This document shows, one piece after another, positions 35,838-44,560 of a stretch of 64,000 nt of DNA. Position numbers and translations under genes: made by a program. Under the pieces are notes generated by a model. The model had not been told where the DNA came from, did not search any database, and saw nothing but the letters and a program-made list of their open reading frames with translations. How positions within the stretch are numbered: the stretch's first letter is position 1; every line of letters begins with the position of its first letter. Origin of the DNA: Pseudomonadota bacterium (GTDB lineage Bacteria > Pseudomonadota > Alphaproteobacteria > Reyranellales > Reyranellaceae); the NCBI GenBank assembly GCA_018242505.1, contig JAFEBU010000083.1, forward strand, positions 1 through 64,000, read 5' to 3'.

Positions 35838-36064
35838 GGTGCCATCCTTCGGTTTGTGCCAATCCTACAGCATCCTGGTGGCCAGGCAGCAAACACGAGA
35901 ATTGGCCGGAGCCTCGCTCGTTTGTGTTCTCCGCGAAAGGACGCCGAGAAACACGGGAAACACCCGAAGCTTCCCGCAACATCGTCGCGTTACTGTACGG
36001 GCCGATACTGCCGACGCTCTACGCCATCCTGAGCATCGACAAAAGCAACTGCGGGAGATGTGCG

Positions 36065-36268
36065 ATGAGAAAGCACGTAAAGCTCGCTTTTCAAAAGCCC
36101 GACAGATTGATTGCACCTGATGCGACCGATATCCATGAGCGCGCCCTCGGGCGCGTGCTGATCACTGTGATAGCACTGCTTGTGATGGCAATCGTCGGCA
36201 CGATCGAACTACGTTTACCCCCTGAATTGCGGGTGGGATACTTCGAGTCGAGCTTTACGTCGCCTTAG
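36065..36268 (+). CDS. Small membrane protein, hypothetical
   Basis: 67 residues from the ATG at 36065 with GGGAG about 8 nt upstream. One central transmembrane helix (about 31-47, VLITVIALLVMAIVGTI) with a basic N-terminal side, giving N-in topology. No family recognised. It stands alone in a region of small ORFs; support is the ribosome-binding site and the clear helix. Confidence 0.4.
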   Translation: MRKHVKLAFQKPDRLIAPDATDIHERALGRVLITVIALLVMAIVGTIELRLPPELRVGYFESSFTSP

Positions 36269-36387
36269 GAAGGGCAATAGCGCGCGCCAAAGCGGGATGT
36301 GGCGTGCAGGCGGCAAGCCTCGACATCCGGCGGGCGTGACCATTGTTCAGGCCGGAGCCTGATGAATGCGCCGGGCGTTATATCGCC

Positions 36388-36684
36388 ATGAGCCGACCGG
36401 AGCAGCAGCCGCCTGCCTTCGATGCCACCGTTGGACAATGGCGTGCGGCAGAGCACCATGTGAGAGCTGCATTTCGGCGGTGCAGCAAGACGCCGAATAC
36501 CGTTAACCGACTTGCCCTGACTGCTTCCTGGCTGGCGCTGGGATTGGCCGTCAATGAAGTTTGCAAGGGGGCGGCGCGCCATCCGTCGCGGATGTCTGCG
36601 TCCAGCGCTGCCATTGCGTTCGCGAGTTGGGAAGACCTGCACCACCAGCTCGAGCGCAAGGGGTTGCTCGGCCGGAACAAATAG
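36388..36684 (+). CDS. Hypothetical protein
   Basis: 98 residues from the ATG at 36388; earlier in-frame starts exist. Mostly helical, with an alanine-rich middle (LALTASWLALGLAVNEVC) and a Trp-containing C-terminus. No family recognised, and an antisense ORF of similar length overlaps it. Coding status is uncertain. Confidence 0.35.
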   Translation: MSRPEQQPPAFDATVGQWRAAEHHVRAAFRRCSKTPNTVNRLALTASWLALGLAVNEVCKGAARHPSRMSASSAAIAFASWEDLHHQLERKGLLGRNK

Positions 36685-36809
36685 AACATCGCAGCGCGCT
36701 CCCCACCGCCGATCCAAACTGTCGTGTCTCCCTTGGTCCTGCCATGCGGAACCCGGCCTCCCCGGCCTGCAACCTCCAATCTCACTACGCGTAATCGTGT
36801 CGTGGATCG

Positions 36810-37064
36810 ATGAACATGACTGAAGTCATCTATCTGGACGACCGGCGGCACCGCGTGGAACGAGAGACGGCGCCGTCCCCGATTCCTCCGCAGGGCACGG
36901 AAGCCGACCGGCAGGCGCGGCGCGCTGCCCTGTACGACATGCTGCGCATCCTGGGCCGCGCGGTGCGAACAAGCGAAGAAATGGAGATGGAGCAGAAGAC
37001 GGAGTTCGCTTTGGCCGCGCTGAAGGTACTCGGCCCCGATTGGGAACTATCTCGCTCCGGTTAG
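36810..37064 (+). CDS. Hypothetical protein
   Basis: 84 residues. It begins MNMTEVIYLDDRRHRVERE, then a proline stretch, then an amphipathic helical half (ALYDMLRILGRAVRTSEEMEMEQKTEFALAALKVLG). Acidic and soluble. No family recognised. Composition and the VIYLDDRR opening look protein-like, but I cannot place it. Confidence 0.45.
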   Translation: MNMTEVIYLDDRRHRVERETAPSPIPPQGTEADRQARRAALYDMLRILGRAVRTSEEMEMEQKTEFALAALKVLGPDWELSRSG

Positions 37065-37208
37065 CTCCCGAGGCATCTGCCCGATTTGCCGGGCAGAGGA
37101 ACACCTCCTGTTTTGAGATCCAGCGCCGTCCACTGCTGCCAGAATGCCAGGGGATGGTGAAGGCGTGGGCACCGTATCCTGGTAAAGGGATCGGGGGATA
37201 TCCAACGG

Positions 37209-37442
37209 ATGCAGCGCAAGGGGTGGCTGCTTTTGCTGTGGCTGGTTGCATCAGCCCTCTGGATTGCCTTTGCGATAACGCAGCTCAACGCGCTGACGGA
37301 CACCGGGATCGTCGAGACACCACCGTCTGTCTGGACCATCGAACGTATCGTCGAGACAGGCGTGTTGCTGTTCGGCCTTCCGCTGGCACTCCTGGGGGTC
37401 GGCTTTGCCGTCGGTTGGATCATCGCGGGCATGCGACGCTAG
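37209..37442 (+). CDS. Small two-helix membrane protein
   Basis: 77 residues. Two hydrophobic segments (about 5-23, GWLLLLWLVASALWIAFAI; about 49-73, VLLFGLPLALLGVGFAVGWIIAG) separated by a polar loop. A GGGGGA lies about 10 nt upstream of the ATG. It ends in the basic RR typical of a cytoplasmic tail. No family recognised. Confidence 0.55.
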   Translation: MQRKGWLLLLWLVASALWIAFAITQLNALTDTGIVETPPSVWTIERIVETGVLLFGLPLALLGVGFAVGWIIAGMRR

Positions 37443-37539
37443 GCAGCGCCACGCGCCGGCCCGGGTTGAACCATGCGGTGTTCCATAAGACCACGTCTAT
37501 CAAGCTCACGCGGCTCAGGCGGCAGCCGTGAGCCTGGCT

Positions 37540-37968
37540 TCAGCCCGCGACGATGTAGGCCTTGAGCGCCTCGGCCTCGACCTGCGTCTCGGTCAGGCGC
37601 GCCTTCACCACGTCGCCGATCGAGACCAGCCCCAGCAACTCGCCGTGGCGCATCACCGGAAGATGCCGGAAGCGGCCGCGGGTCATGGTGGCCATCACCT
37701 GCTCGATCGTATCGTCGAGATCGCAGGCCACGACTTCCGTCGTCATGATCTGGCGGGCTTCCATGGCCAACGCCGCGGCGCCATGCTGCGCCATGGCGCG
37801 CACCAGATCCCGCTCGGAGATGACGCCGACCACCTCGTTGTCGCGCAGCACGAGCACCGAGCCGATACGGCGGGCGCTGAGCTGGTCGGCAATCTGGGCG
37901 ACCGGCGTCTGTGGTGACGTGCTGAAGACGAGACTGCCCTTCTCGGCAAGAATGTCTGACACGAACAT
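37540..37968 (-). CDS. CBS-domain protein
   Basis: 142 residues from the ATG at 37968 (AAAGGGG upstream). It consists of two CBS motifs: SDILAEKG to ISERDLVRAM (about 4-65) and ARQIMTTEVVACDLDDTIEQVMATMTRGRFRHLPVM to VSIGDVVK (about 72-130). Stand-alone CBS pairs bind adenosine nucleotides and modulate partner proteins. It is transcribed divergently from queC. Partner unknown. Confidence 0.9.
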   Translation of the reverse strand: MFVSDILAEKGSLVFSTSPQTPVAQIADQLSARRIGSVLVLRDNEVVGVISERDLVRAMAQHGAAALAMEARQIMTTEVVACDLDDTIEQVMATMTRGRFRHLPVMRHGELLGLVSIGDVVKARLTETQVEAEALKAYIVAG

Positions 37969-38049
37969 GGCATTCCCCTTTCCCATTCGGTGACGGGCAA
38001 TACACGAACGCTATGGCGCCACGAGAAGCGGCGGGCCATAAAACGACCT

Positions 38050-38757
38050 ATGGAGGAATCCCGCTCAGCTCTGGTGCTCTTCTCGGGCGGCCAGGATTCT
38101 ACGACCTGCCTTGCCTGGGCGCTAGAACGCTTTCAGCATATCGAAACGGTCGCTTTTGACTATCGACAGAGGCATCGAATCGAGCTCGATCAACGGCTTG
38201 TGGTGCGAGAAGAGCTCCGCCGCCGTTTCCCGCATTGGGCCAGCCGCCTGGGCGAGGATCATCTGGTCGACCTGGCCGTTCTCGGCCAGATCAGCGAGAC
38301 CTCGCTCACCCGCGACGTCGCCTTCGCCATGGAGCAGAACGGCCTCCCCAACACTTTCGTGCCCGGCCGCAACCTTCTCTTTTTCACCTTCGCCGCCGCC
38401 ATTGCCTGGCGGCGCAGCATCCGCCACCTGGTGGGCGGCATGTGCGAGACCGACTATTCCGGCTACCCCGACTGCCGGGACAACACGGTGAAGGCGCTGC
38501 AAGTCGCGCTCAACCTCGGCATGGACAAGAGCTTCGTGCTGCACACGCCGCTGATGTGGCTCGACAAGGCCGAGACCTGGGCGATGGCGCATCAGCTCGG
38601 CGGCCAGGCGCTGGTCGAGACGATCCGCGAGCATACGCATACCTGCTACCGGAGCGAACGCGAGACGCGCCACGCCTGGGGCTACGGCTGCGGGGAGTGT
38701 CCGGCCTGCAGCTTGCGCAAACGCGGTTACGAGGCCTGGACCAAGGGTGCGGCCTGA
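38050..38757 (+). CDS. queC: 7-cyano-7-deazaguanine synthase
   Basis: 235 residues. QueC makes preQ0 from 7-carboxy-7-deazaguanine with ATP and ammonia, on the way to queuosine in tRNA. The PP-loop ATP motif is FSGGQDSTT (11-19). The zinc site is C199, C214, C217 and C220 (CGECPAC). Start at 38050 gives the family N-terminus but has a weak ribosome-binding site. No queD, queE or queF is nearby, so the pathway genes are dispersed. Confidence 0.93.
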   Translation: MEESRSALVLFSGGQDSTTCLAWALERFQHIETVAFDYRQRHRIELDQRLVVREELRRRFPHWASRLGEDHLVDLAVLGQISETSLTRDVAFAMEQNGLPNTFVPGRNLLFFTFAAAIAWRRSIRHLVGGMCETDYSGYPDCRDNTVKALQVALNLGMDKSFVLHTPLMWLDKAETWAMAHQLGGQALVETIREHTHTCYRSERETRHAWGYGCGECPACSLRKRGYEAWTKGAA

Positions 38758-38813
38758 CAGGCGCAAAGCTGGCGCCGACGCGTTCGCTCCATTAGCCGAC
38801 GCGGTCGTTCCAT

Positions 38814-39353
38814 TTAAAGGCCGCTTGCCAGAGCCTGCGCCATCTCGCGATGCACCTTGACGCGCGCGAACTCGGATCGCGCAAATCCCGATATGGCACC
38901 GCTGGTCACGCTGCTGCCGCTGCCGGCCTGGCTGTTCGAGTTTGCCGCATACTGCTGCTCGGCTTCACTCAGGACAGCCACCTGCGCATTGGCGTAGGCA
39001 ACGTCGAAATCGCGGCCTTGCAGACTGTTGAGGCGCTGGAGAATGGCTGGCGTCCTTGGCGCCGCATTGGGATCCGGCGCATAGGAGACGCCCGCTTCCG
39101 ACCGCGCCTTGCGCAGCCGCGAAGCCGCGTCGGTATAGTCGGTGATCATCCGATCGGCGAAGCTTCGGACGTTGCCGTTGGCCGACCGGGTGAGGGCAAG
39201 CTTGCCGGCACCGATCTCGAAGTCGTTCACCTGCTGGGCAAAGCCAACAAAGCGGGCATCCGGCAGCAAGTCGGCCGCGAAGGCACGAATCGACAGGGCC
39301 GGGAGAGCGGCCAAAGCCCCCAACAGCAATGAACGGCGGGCAATCAGCAGCAT
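38814..39353 (-). CDS. DUF4142 family exported protein
   Basis: 179 residues from the ATG at 39353, with AAGGAG 6 nt upstream. A signal peptide (MLLIARRSLLLGALAALPALSIRAFA) precedes a four-helix, ferritin-like DUF4142 domain (FVGFAQQVNDFEIGAGKLALTRSANGNVRSFADRMITDY and a second half with LQGRDFDVAYANAQV). Periplasmic. Family function is unknown, often linked to envelope stress. The paired helices are visible as two related halves, each with an F-A-x-x-M/Q type core. Confidence 0.8.
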   Translation of the reverse strand: MLLIARRSLLLGALAALPALSIRAFAADLLPDARFVGFAQQVNDFEIGAGKLALTRSANGNVRSFADRMITDYTDAASRLRKARSEAGVSYAPDPNAAPRTPAILQRLNSLQGRDFDVAYANAQVAVLSEAEQQYAANSNSQAGSGSSVTSGAISGFARSEFARVKVHREMAQALASGL

Positions 39354-39500
39354 GACGGGCTCCTTCCGGCTTAGTGGCGTCATAACGCCGCCACCCGTGG
39401 GTGGTTGCGCTACAGGTGTTTCACAACGGACCTTGCGCCATCGCCGCGATGGCTTCTAAATCGCGGCGCCGCCCGTTTGGGACGGCAGGGGGAGAGACCA

Positions 39501-40331
39501 TTGATCAAATCCATTTTGGCCGTGTCCGAAGGCGGACCGGACGCCGTCATGTCCTTTCGCCTGGCAAGCCGGGTGGCCGGCGTGTTCGACGGCGTCGTCG
39601 ATGCGCTGCATCTGCCGGTCGGCCTGTCCGGCGGTGTGACCGGAGGCCTGGCAATGAGCGGCGAGGCGATGCCGCTGGTGATGAATCTCGACGATGAACG
39701 CCTGGCGGCGCGCAGCAAGGAAAGCGAGCGCGCCTACAAGGAAGTGGTGGCGCCGATCAAGGGGGCCACCTTCACGGCAGCCAACACCGCGACCCTCGAT
39801 GCCATGATCGCAATGGGCCGCTGTTCCGACATCCTGGTCATCGGTCGCCCCGGCGTCGATCCCGAGAACGTCGCGCCGGCGACCGTCGAGTCCGCGTTGC
39901 ACGAATGCGCCCGCGCCGTCATGGTGGCGCCGCCCGATGCAGGCAGTGGCGCCTTCGGTTCGGTGGTTGTCGCCTGGAATGCGAGCTTCCAGGCCGCAAG
40001 GGCAGTGGAATATGCCCTGCCGTTCCTGCACAAGGCGACCAAGGTCACGCTGCTGGTGGTCGGCACCAAGCCGGACGATGTCGGCGCACGCTACCTGGCG
40101 CGCAACCTTGGCCGGCAGGGCATCGACGCAGTGATCGACGCCATCGACCCCGGCGCCGTGTCGGCTCGTGCACGCGGCCGGGCGCTGCTCGACTATGCCC
40201 ACGGCAAGACCACCGACCTCCTGGTGATGGGCGCCTATGGCCGCGGCCAGATGCTGAGCTTCCTGGGATTGGGCGGCGCTACCGCCAAGGTGATCTCTTC
40301 CTGCCGGGTGCCCCTCCTGATGGCGCACTGA
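39501..40331 (+). CDS. Universal stress protein (tandem UspA-like)
   Basis: 276 residues from a TTG at 39501, chosen because GGGGGAGA lies 5 nt upstream and IKSILAVSEGGPDAV is a UspA-type first strand; no ATG is suitably placed. The second half ends LVMGAYGRGQMLSFLGLGGATAKVISSCRVPLLM, with the G-x2-G-x9-G ATP-binding pattern. The first half is degenerate in that motif. It fits a two-domain Usp protein of the ATP-binding class, cytoplasmic, induced by stress in related organisms. Confidence 0.85.
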   Translation: MIKSILAVSEGGPDAVMSFRLASRVAGVFDGVVDALHLPVGLSGGVTGGLAMSGEAMPLVMNLDDERLAARSKESERAYKEVVAPIKGATFTAANTATLDAMIAMGRCSDILVIGRPGVDPENVAPATVESALHECARAVMVAPPDAGSGAFGSVVVAWNASFQAARAVEYALPFLHKATKVTLLVVGTKPDDVGARYLARNLGRQGIDAVIDAIDPGAVSARARGRALLDYAHGKTTDLLVMGAYGRGQMLSFLGLGGATAKVISSCRVPLLMAH

Positions 40332-40394
40332 GGGCGCGCCGTATCGGGGGCACGGCGAAAGGCTCGAATCGTCGGCGATGAGCAGGCCTTGCCT

Positions 40395-41846
40395 TTACGG
40401 GCAAGCGCCGGCGGCTTGGCTCACCACATCCGCATCGGCACAGGCGCTGCAGGCGTTGCCGTAGGTCTTGCGGCTGCCGTCACGATGCACACCGCAGGCC
40501 GGACGATAATCCCGCGTGCACATTTGTGGCCGCGGATCGGCACAGGCGCCGCCGGCGACAGGCATCGACTCCTCGGCAAGTTCCGCCTTGGTCAGGAAGA
40601 AGCGAAAGGGCTTGGGCCGATAGTCGCTGAGCGCGCCGATGATGGAAATCGTCGAGCCGGCCGCCGGCAGCGGCCGCAGCGGATGCTCGAGCGAGATCTC
40701 GATATCGACGACGTTGCGCGCCTGATTCTCCTCCGACAGCGCCGCTTCGATACGTTCGGACGTGGCCTTGACCACCTTCACCGGCAACTTCAGTCGCGCC
40801 CCGCCCTGCTGCTTCTCGAGGACGGCCTTCCATACCTTTTCTGCCGCCGCTTCATTGTCCGCCGAATCGCCGCGATGGGCGAGGATGAATTCCCAGTCGT
40901 CGAACGACAGGGCGCTCGGCTCGGTCTTCGCCGCCATGTAGACCGCCGTCTCGGCCGGCGACATGGCGCGCGAGATCGAATCGGCGAAATCGGCAGGCGG
41001 CCGCGGGTCGCCTGCCGCGACCTTGGCGACCAGCTTGGTCCAGTCCTTGTCGCTGCCGTGATAGTGGGTGTAGCGGGCGCGGGCATACTTCTCGATTTCG
41101 GCGGCCGCCGCCTCGTTCTTCGAGGCGCGGGCAAGCGCAATCGCGCGACTGGCGTACCAGAAGCCCAGCGCATCGGTCGGCTTGCCTTCCAGCAAGGCGA
41201 CGGCAAGCTGATAGGTGTCCGGCAAGTTCGTCGGATCGACATTCACCGCTTCGAGAAAGTGGGTGCGCGCCTGGGCATAGTCCTTGGCCTGGAGTGCTGC
41301 GTAGCCCAGCGTGCCGTCGAACACCGCCACGATCTGCATCTTGAGCCGCGTGAAGTCGGGCTCGTTCATCGGCGCAGGCTTGCGCCACTTGGGCAGCGCG
41401 GCCATCCCGCGCTGCGCCGCCTCCACAGCCGGCGCCAGCGCCTTGTCGTCCCCGCCCATGGCCTGCGTGCGGCCCGAGTAGGCGCGATTGGCAAGCGCCC
41501 GTACATTATCGGGATCGAGTTGCAGCAGTCGCACGGCGATCGCATCGGCCTTTGCCGGATTGTTGGCCGCCTGCCAAGCCGCCATCGTCTGCTCGTACGC
41601 CTCGGTGCGCAGAACGCTGTTGGGATACCAGGCGAGGAAGATCTCCAGAGCCTGCGCCCGCTTGGTGGGGTCCTGCGTGTTCACGGCGGCGAGGTAGTTC
41701 TTGTACTCGGCCGGGTTCGTCATGCCTGCCGGCAACGTCTGTGATTGCGTCGATGACGGCGCCGGGGTCGACGACTGGGCAAAAGTCTCCCCGCCGACAC
41801 ACAGGAACAGCAACGACAAGGCGAGAAGCAATCGACGAGCCGCCAC
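40395..41846 (-). CDS. Exported TPR protein with C-terminal Kazal-type domain
   Basis: 483 residues from a GTG at 41846, chosen because GGGGGA lies 6 nt upstream; an ATG at 41894 without a site is in frame. Signal peptide MAARRLLLALSLLFLCVGGETFAQ. The body (about 40-420) is helical with TPR-like repeats (EIFLAWYPNSVLRTEAYEQTMAAWQ; LGYAALQAKDYAQARTHFLEAVNVDPTN). The last 50 residues hold six cysteines in a Kazal pattern (MCTRDYRPACGV...KTYGNACSACAD...GAC). Kazal domains inhibit serine proteases; short Kazal-like domains occur in Alphaproteobacteria. A TPR-Kazal fusion is unusual. It is presumably periplasmic. Confidence 0.8.
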   Translation of the reverse strand: MAARRLLLALSLLFLCVGGETFAQSSTPAPSSTQSQTLPAGMTNPAEYKNYLAAVNTQDPTKRAQALEIFLAWYPNSVLRTEAYEQTMAAWQAANNPAKADAIAVRLLQLDPDNVRALANRAYSGRTQAMGGDDKALAPAVEAAQRGMAALPKWRKPAPMNEPDFTRLKMQIVAVFDGTLGYAALQAKDYAQARTHFLEAVNVDPTNLPDTYQLAVALLEGKPTDALGFWYASRAIALARASKNEAAAAEIEKYARARYTHYHGSDKDWTKLVAKVAAGDPRPPADFADSISRAMSPAETAVYMAAKTEPSALSFDDWEFILAHRGDSADNEAAAEKVWKAVLEKQQGGARLKLPVKVVKATSERIEAALSEENQARNVVDIEISLEHPLRPLPAAGSTISIIGALSDYRPKPFRFFLTKAELAEESMPVAGGACADPRPQMCTRDYRPACGVHRDGSRKTYGNACSACADADVVSQAAGACP

Positions 41847-42038
41847 CTGCGGTCCCCCGTAGTCTTTGAGCAGAACGTTAACACGATGTTGCATGGTACC
41901 GGAAATACAGTGATCGTTTTGGCAGAATAAGGCAGTCTCTGGCTCATCCGACGAGCCATTGGAGAATTCGAGTGCGGCAGGGTATGCCGTTCCCGGCCGC
42001 CCTCGTCCAGCGTGCCGTATTGCGCCCAGGGCGATCGG

Positions 42039-42647
42039 CTATTCGCCGTTCGGCGTCTCCTGCCGCGGATGGATGTAGTCCTTGAAGTCGTCGAAGTTCT
42101 TCCATGCCGGCTCGGGCGGCGTGTAGTCCGGACGCGGTGCATACTTCGAGGGCTCTTCGCTGCCCGGCCGCACGATGTATCGTGGGCAGTTGGGAAAAAT
42201 GGCGCGCGCTTTCACTCGCACCAGAAGTTGGGCGCCGGCGAAGCGCTGCATCAGCGGATCGTCGCGGCTCACCTCCGCCGTGCCATTGACGCGCAATCGC
42301 CGAGGCTTCTCGGCCATGTCGATGAACAACAACCCGACTTCCGGATGGACCAGGATGTTGCCGAGGCTTTTGAACATGCCGTTGCCGTCATAGTCGGGAA
42401 AGACGAGCTCGTTCTCGCCGACCACGCGCACGAAGCCCGGCCGGCCGCCTTTGAAGGAACAATCGACACGGCCGCGATCGTCCGCGGTCGCGAGGAAGAA
42501 GAACATCGCGCCTTCGATGAAGCGACGATCGGAGTCGGTGAAGACAAAGTGCGTCAGCTTCTCCTCGAGTCGATCGGCAATGCGGCGGCTGTCGAACCGA
42601 TTTTGCAGGCGACGGTTGCCGTCGTGATACATCACGCTCTCACCCAC
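42039..42647 (-). CDS. Pyridoxamine 5'-phosphate oxidase-like flavin-binding protein
   Basis: 202 residues from a GTG at 42647 (GGGAGG 5 nt upstream; the previous gene stops 10 nt before). It has a split-barrel flavin-binding fold: FIEGAMFFFLATADDRGRVDCSFKGG, LVFPDYDGNGMFKSLGNILVHPEVGLLFID, and a C-terminal IFPNCPRYI motif typical of this PNPOx-like subfamily. These proteins reduce or bind FMN, F420 or haem; true PNPOx activity is unlikely. Co-transcribed with the VOC gene upstream. Confidence 0.85.
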   Translation of the reverse strand: MGESVMYHDGNRRLQNRFDSRRIADRLEEKLTHFVFTDSDRRFIEGAMFFFLATADDRGRVDCSFKGGRPGFVRVVGENELVFPDYDGNGMFKSLGNILVHPEVGLLFIDMAEKPRRLRVNGTAEVSRDDPLMQRFAGAQLLVRVKARAIFPNCPRYIVRPGSEEPSKYAPRPDYTPPEPAWKNFDDFKDYIHPRQETPNGE

Positions 42648-42657
42648 AGTCGCCTCC

Positions 42658-43209
42658 CTAAAGCCGATCGGTCCCCGCCTCGATCCGCTGGCGCAAGGCG
42701 GTATCGTGCAGGGTCGTGTCCTGCCCCGGCGGCGCGTCGCGCACCGCCTCTTCCAGCGTCGCAGTCTGCCGCCATTCCTCCCAAGGTCGCGAGCGGCCGT
42801 CGGAGCCGATCTGGTCGACGCCCCAATAAAGCTCGAGATGATGGCCGTCGGGATCGAGAAACTCGACCGAGACCTGGCAGCCCGCGCGGCGGCGTCCTTC
42901 GTAGACGATCTTCGCATCGTGCGCCTTCAAGTGATCGCGGGCCCGGAAGACTTCGTCGAGCGTGGCAAGCTCGAACGCGAGATGATGCAGGCTCTTGTCA
43001 TTGGCGGCGTCCTTGCCGCCCACGAGCGCGAGGCAATGATGATCGCCGTTGCAGCGCAGGAACACCATGCCGCCCGGCATCATCGAGCCGGAATAGACAT
43101 CCGACACCTTGAAGCCCAGCACATCGGCGTAGAAACGTCGCGAGCGCTCGAGGTCGGAGACGAAGATGACCGCGTGGCCGATCTTTCGGACAGCGAAGGG
43201 CGGAACCAT
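42658..43209 (-). CDS. VOC-family protein (glyoxalase/extradiol dioxygenase-like)
   Basis: 183 residues. It has a single vicinal-oxygen-chelate domain: IGHAVIFVSDLERSRRFYADVLGFKVSD (about 10-37), HHLAFELATLDEVFRARDHL and DPDGHHLELYWG (about 123-134). Candidate metal ligands are His12, the central His and the Glu of HLELYW. Such proteins are glyoxalases, dioxygenases or resistance proteins. The substrate is unknown. Divergent from the amidase gene with a 76-nt promoter gap. Confidence 0.85.
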   Translation of the reverse strand: MVPPFAVRKIGHAVIFVSDLERSRRFYADVLGFKVSDVYSGSMMPGGMVFLRCNGDHHCLALVGGKDAANDKSLHHLAFELATLDEVFRARDHLKAHDAKIVYEGRRRAGCQVSVEFLDPDGHHLELYWGVDQIGSDGRSRPWEEWRQTATLEEAVRDAPPGQDTTLHDTALRQRIEAGTDRL

Positions 43210-43285
43210 GACGCGAACCTCCGGACTACCTTTCCCCCCGATCGTCGGCCATCATGACGCCAATCGACCACACGGGGGAAGATGA

Positions 43286-44560
43286 ATGGCAAGAATGCCC
43301 AACAGATTGACCGCCAGCGCAGCCCTTCAGCGTATGGCCGACAAGCGGCTCAATGCCCGCGATCTGGTCGAGGCCTGCCTCGACCGGCTCGCGGCGCGCG
43401 AGGGCGAGGTCCATGCCTGGGAGGCGCTCGACCCGGACGGCGCACGCAAGCGGGCCGACCAGCTCGACAAGCGCAGCCGGCCGGTCGGGCCGCTGCATGG
43501 CCTGCCGCTGGCGGTGAAGGACATCATCGCCACCAAAACCCTGCCCACCACCTGTGGCTCGGCGATCTACCGCGACCATGTCGTCGGCAAGGACGCGGCT
43601 TGCGTGACACAACTTGTCACGGCAGGCGCCATCGTGCTCGGCAAGTCGGTAACGACGGAATTCGCCGGCGCCCATGCCGGGAAGACCCATAACCCGCACA
43701 ATCTCCGCCACACACCGGCCGGCTCGTCGTCGGGCTCGGCCGCCGCCGTCGCCGATTTCATGGTGCCGGTGGGCTATGGCACGCAGACCGCAGGTTCGGT
43801 GATCCGGCCCGGCGCCTTCAACGGCGTCGTCGCCTACAAGGGCACCTATGGCTGGGCCGACATGACGGGCGTCAAACCTTACGCCAAAAGCCTCGACACG
43901 CTGGGCTTCTTCGTGCGCGAAGCCAACGATCTCGCGCTCATCCGCGCTGCGTACGGCCATGCGCCGGCGGATCCGCCGAGACAGGCACCGCGCATCGGCC
44001 TCTGCCGCACGTTGTGGTGGGACCTGGCCGATCGCGACAACAGGAAGAACATCGAGACTGCGGCCCGCACCTTGCGCGCCGCAGGCGCCCGGGTGCGCGA
44101 GTGGGAGATGCCGGAGAGCTGGCAGGCACTGATGACGGCGCAAAACCGGATCATGACCCGGGAAGCGACACAATCCTACGCCGCCGAGCGCGCGCGCTAT
44201 CCGCATCTCCTGTCGCCCAGCCTGACGCAATCCCTCGAACTGGGCGATTCGGTCACGCGTGCACAGCTTGCCGATGCGAAGAAGCGCAAACGGCGTGCTC
44301 TCAATGATCTGGCCCAAGCCTGGGAACGTTTCGACTTTTTGTTGACGCCGGCGGCCAAGGGCGAGGCTCCGGCGGGCCTCGGCAGCACCGGCGACCCGAT
44401 GTTCAACCGCTTCTGGACCCTGCTGGGCACGCCGTGCATCGCCCTGCCCTTCAATACGGGCGCGTTCGGCCTGCCGTTGTCGTTGCAGCTCGTCGGCCCC
44501 CTGCGCAGCGACGACCAGCTCATCGCCGGCGCACGGTGGGTGGAGCAGCGCTTGTCGTGA
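43286..44560 (+). CDS. Amidase-signature family amidase
   Basis: 424 residues. The catalytic triad of the family is readable: Lys78 (LAVKDI), cis-Ser147 (PAGSSSGS) and nucleophile Ser171 (GTQTAGSVIRPG); the spacings of 69 and 24 residues are those of malonamidase-like enzymes. It hydrolyses an amide to acid plus ammonia. The substrate is not deducible. Cytoplasmic. Its stop overlaps the start of the aspartate dehydrogenase gene (GTGA). Confidence 0.92.
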   Translation: MARMPNRLTASAALQRMADKRLNARDLVEACLDRLAAREGEVHAWEALDPDGARKRADQLDKRSRPVGPLHGLPLAVKDIIATKTLPTTCGSAIYRDHVVGKDAACVTQLVTAGAIVLGKSVTTEFAGAHAGKTHNPHNLRHTPAGSSSGSAAAVADFMVPVGYGTQTAGSVIRPGAFNGVVAYKGTYGWADMTGVKPYAKSLDTLGFFVREANDLALIRAAYGHAPADPPRQAPRIGLCRTLWWDLADRDNRKNIETAARTLRAAGARVREWEMPESWQALMTAQNRIMTREATQSYAAERARYPHLLSPSLTQSLELGDSVTRAQLADAKKRKRRALNDLAQAWERFDFLLTPAAKGEAPAGLGSTGDPMFNRFWTLLGTPCIALPFNTGAFGLPLSLQLVGPLRSDDQLIAGARWVEQRLS

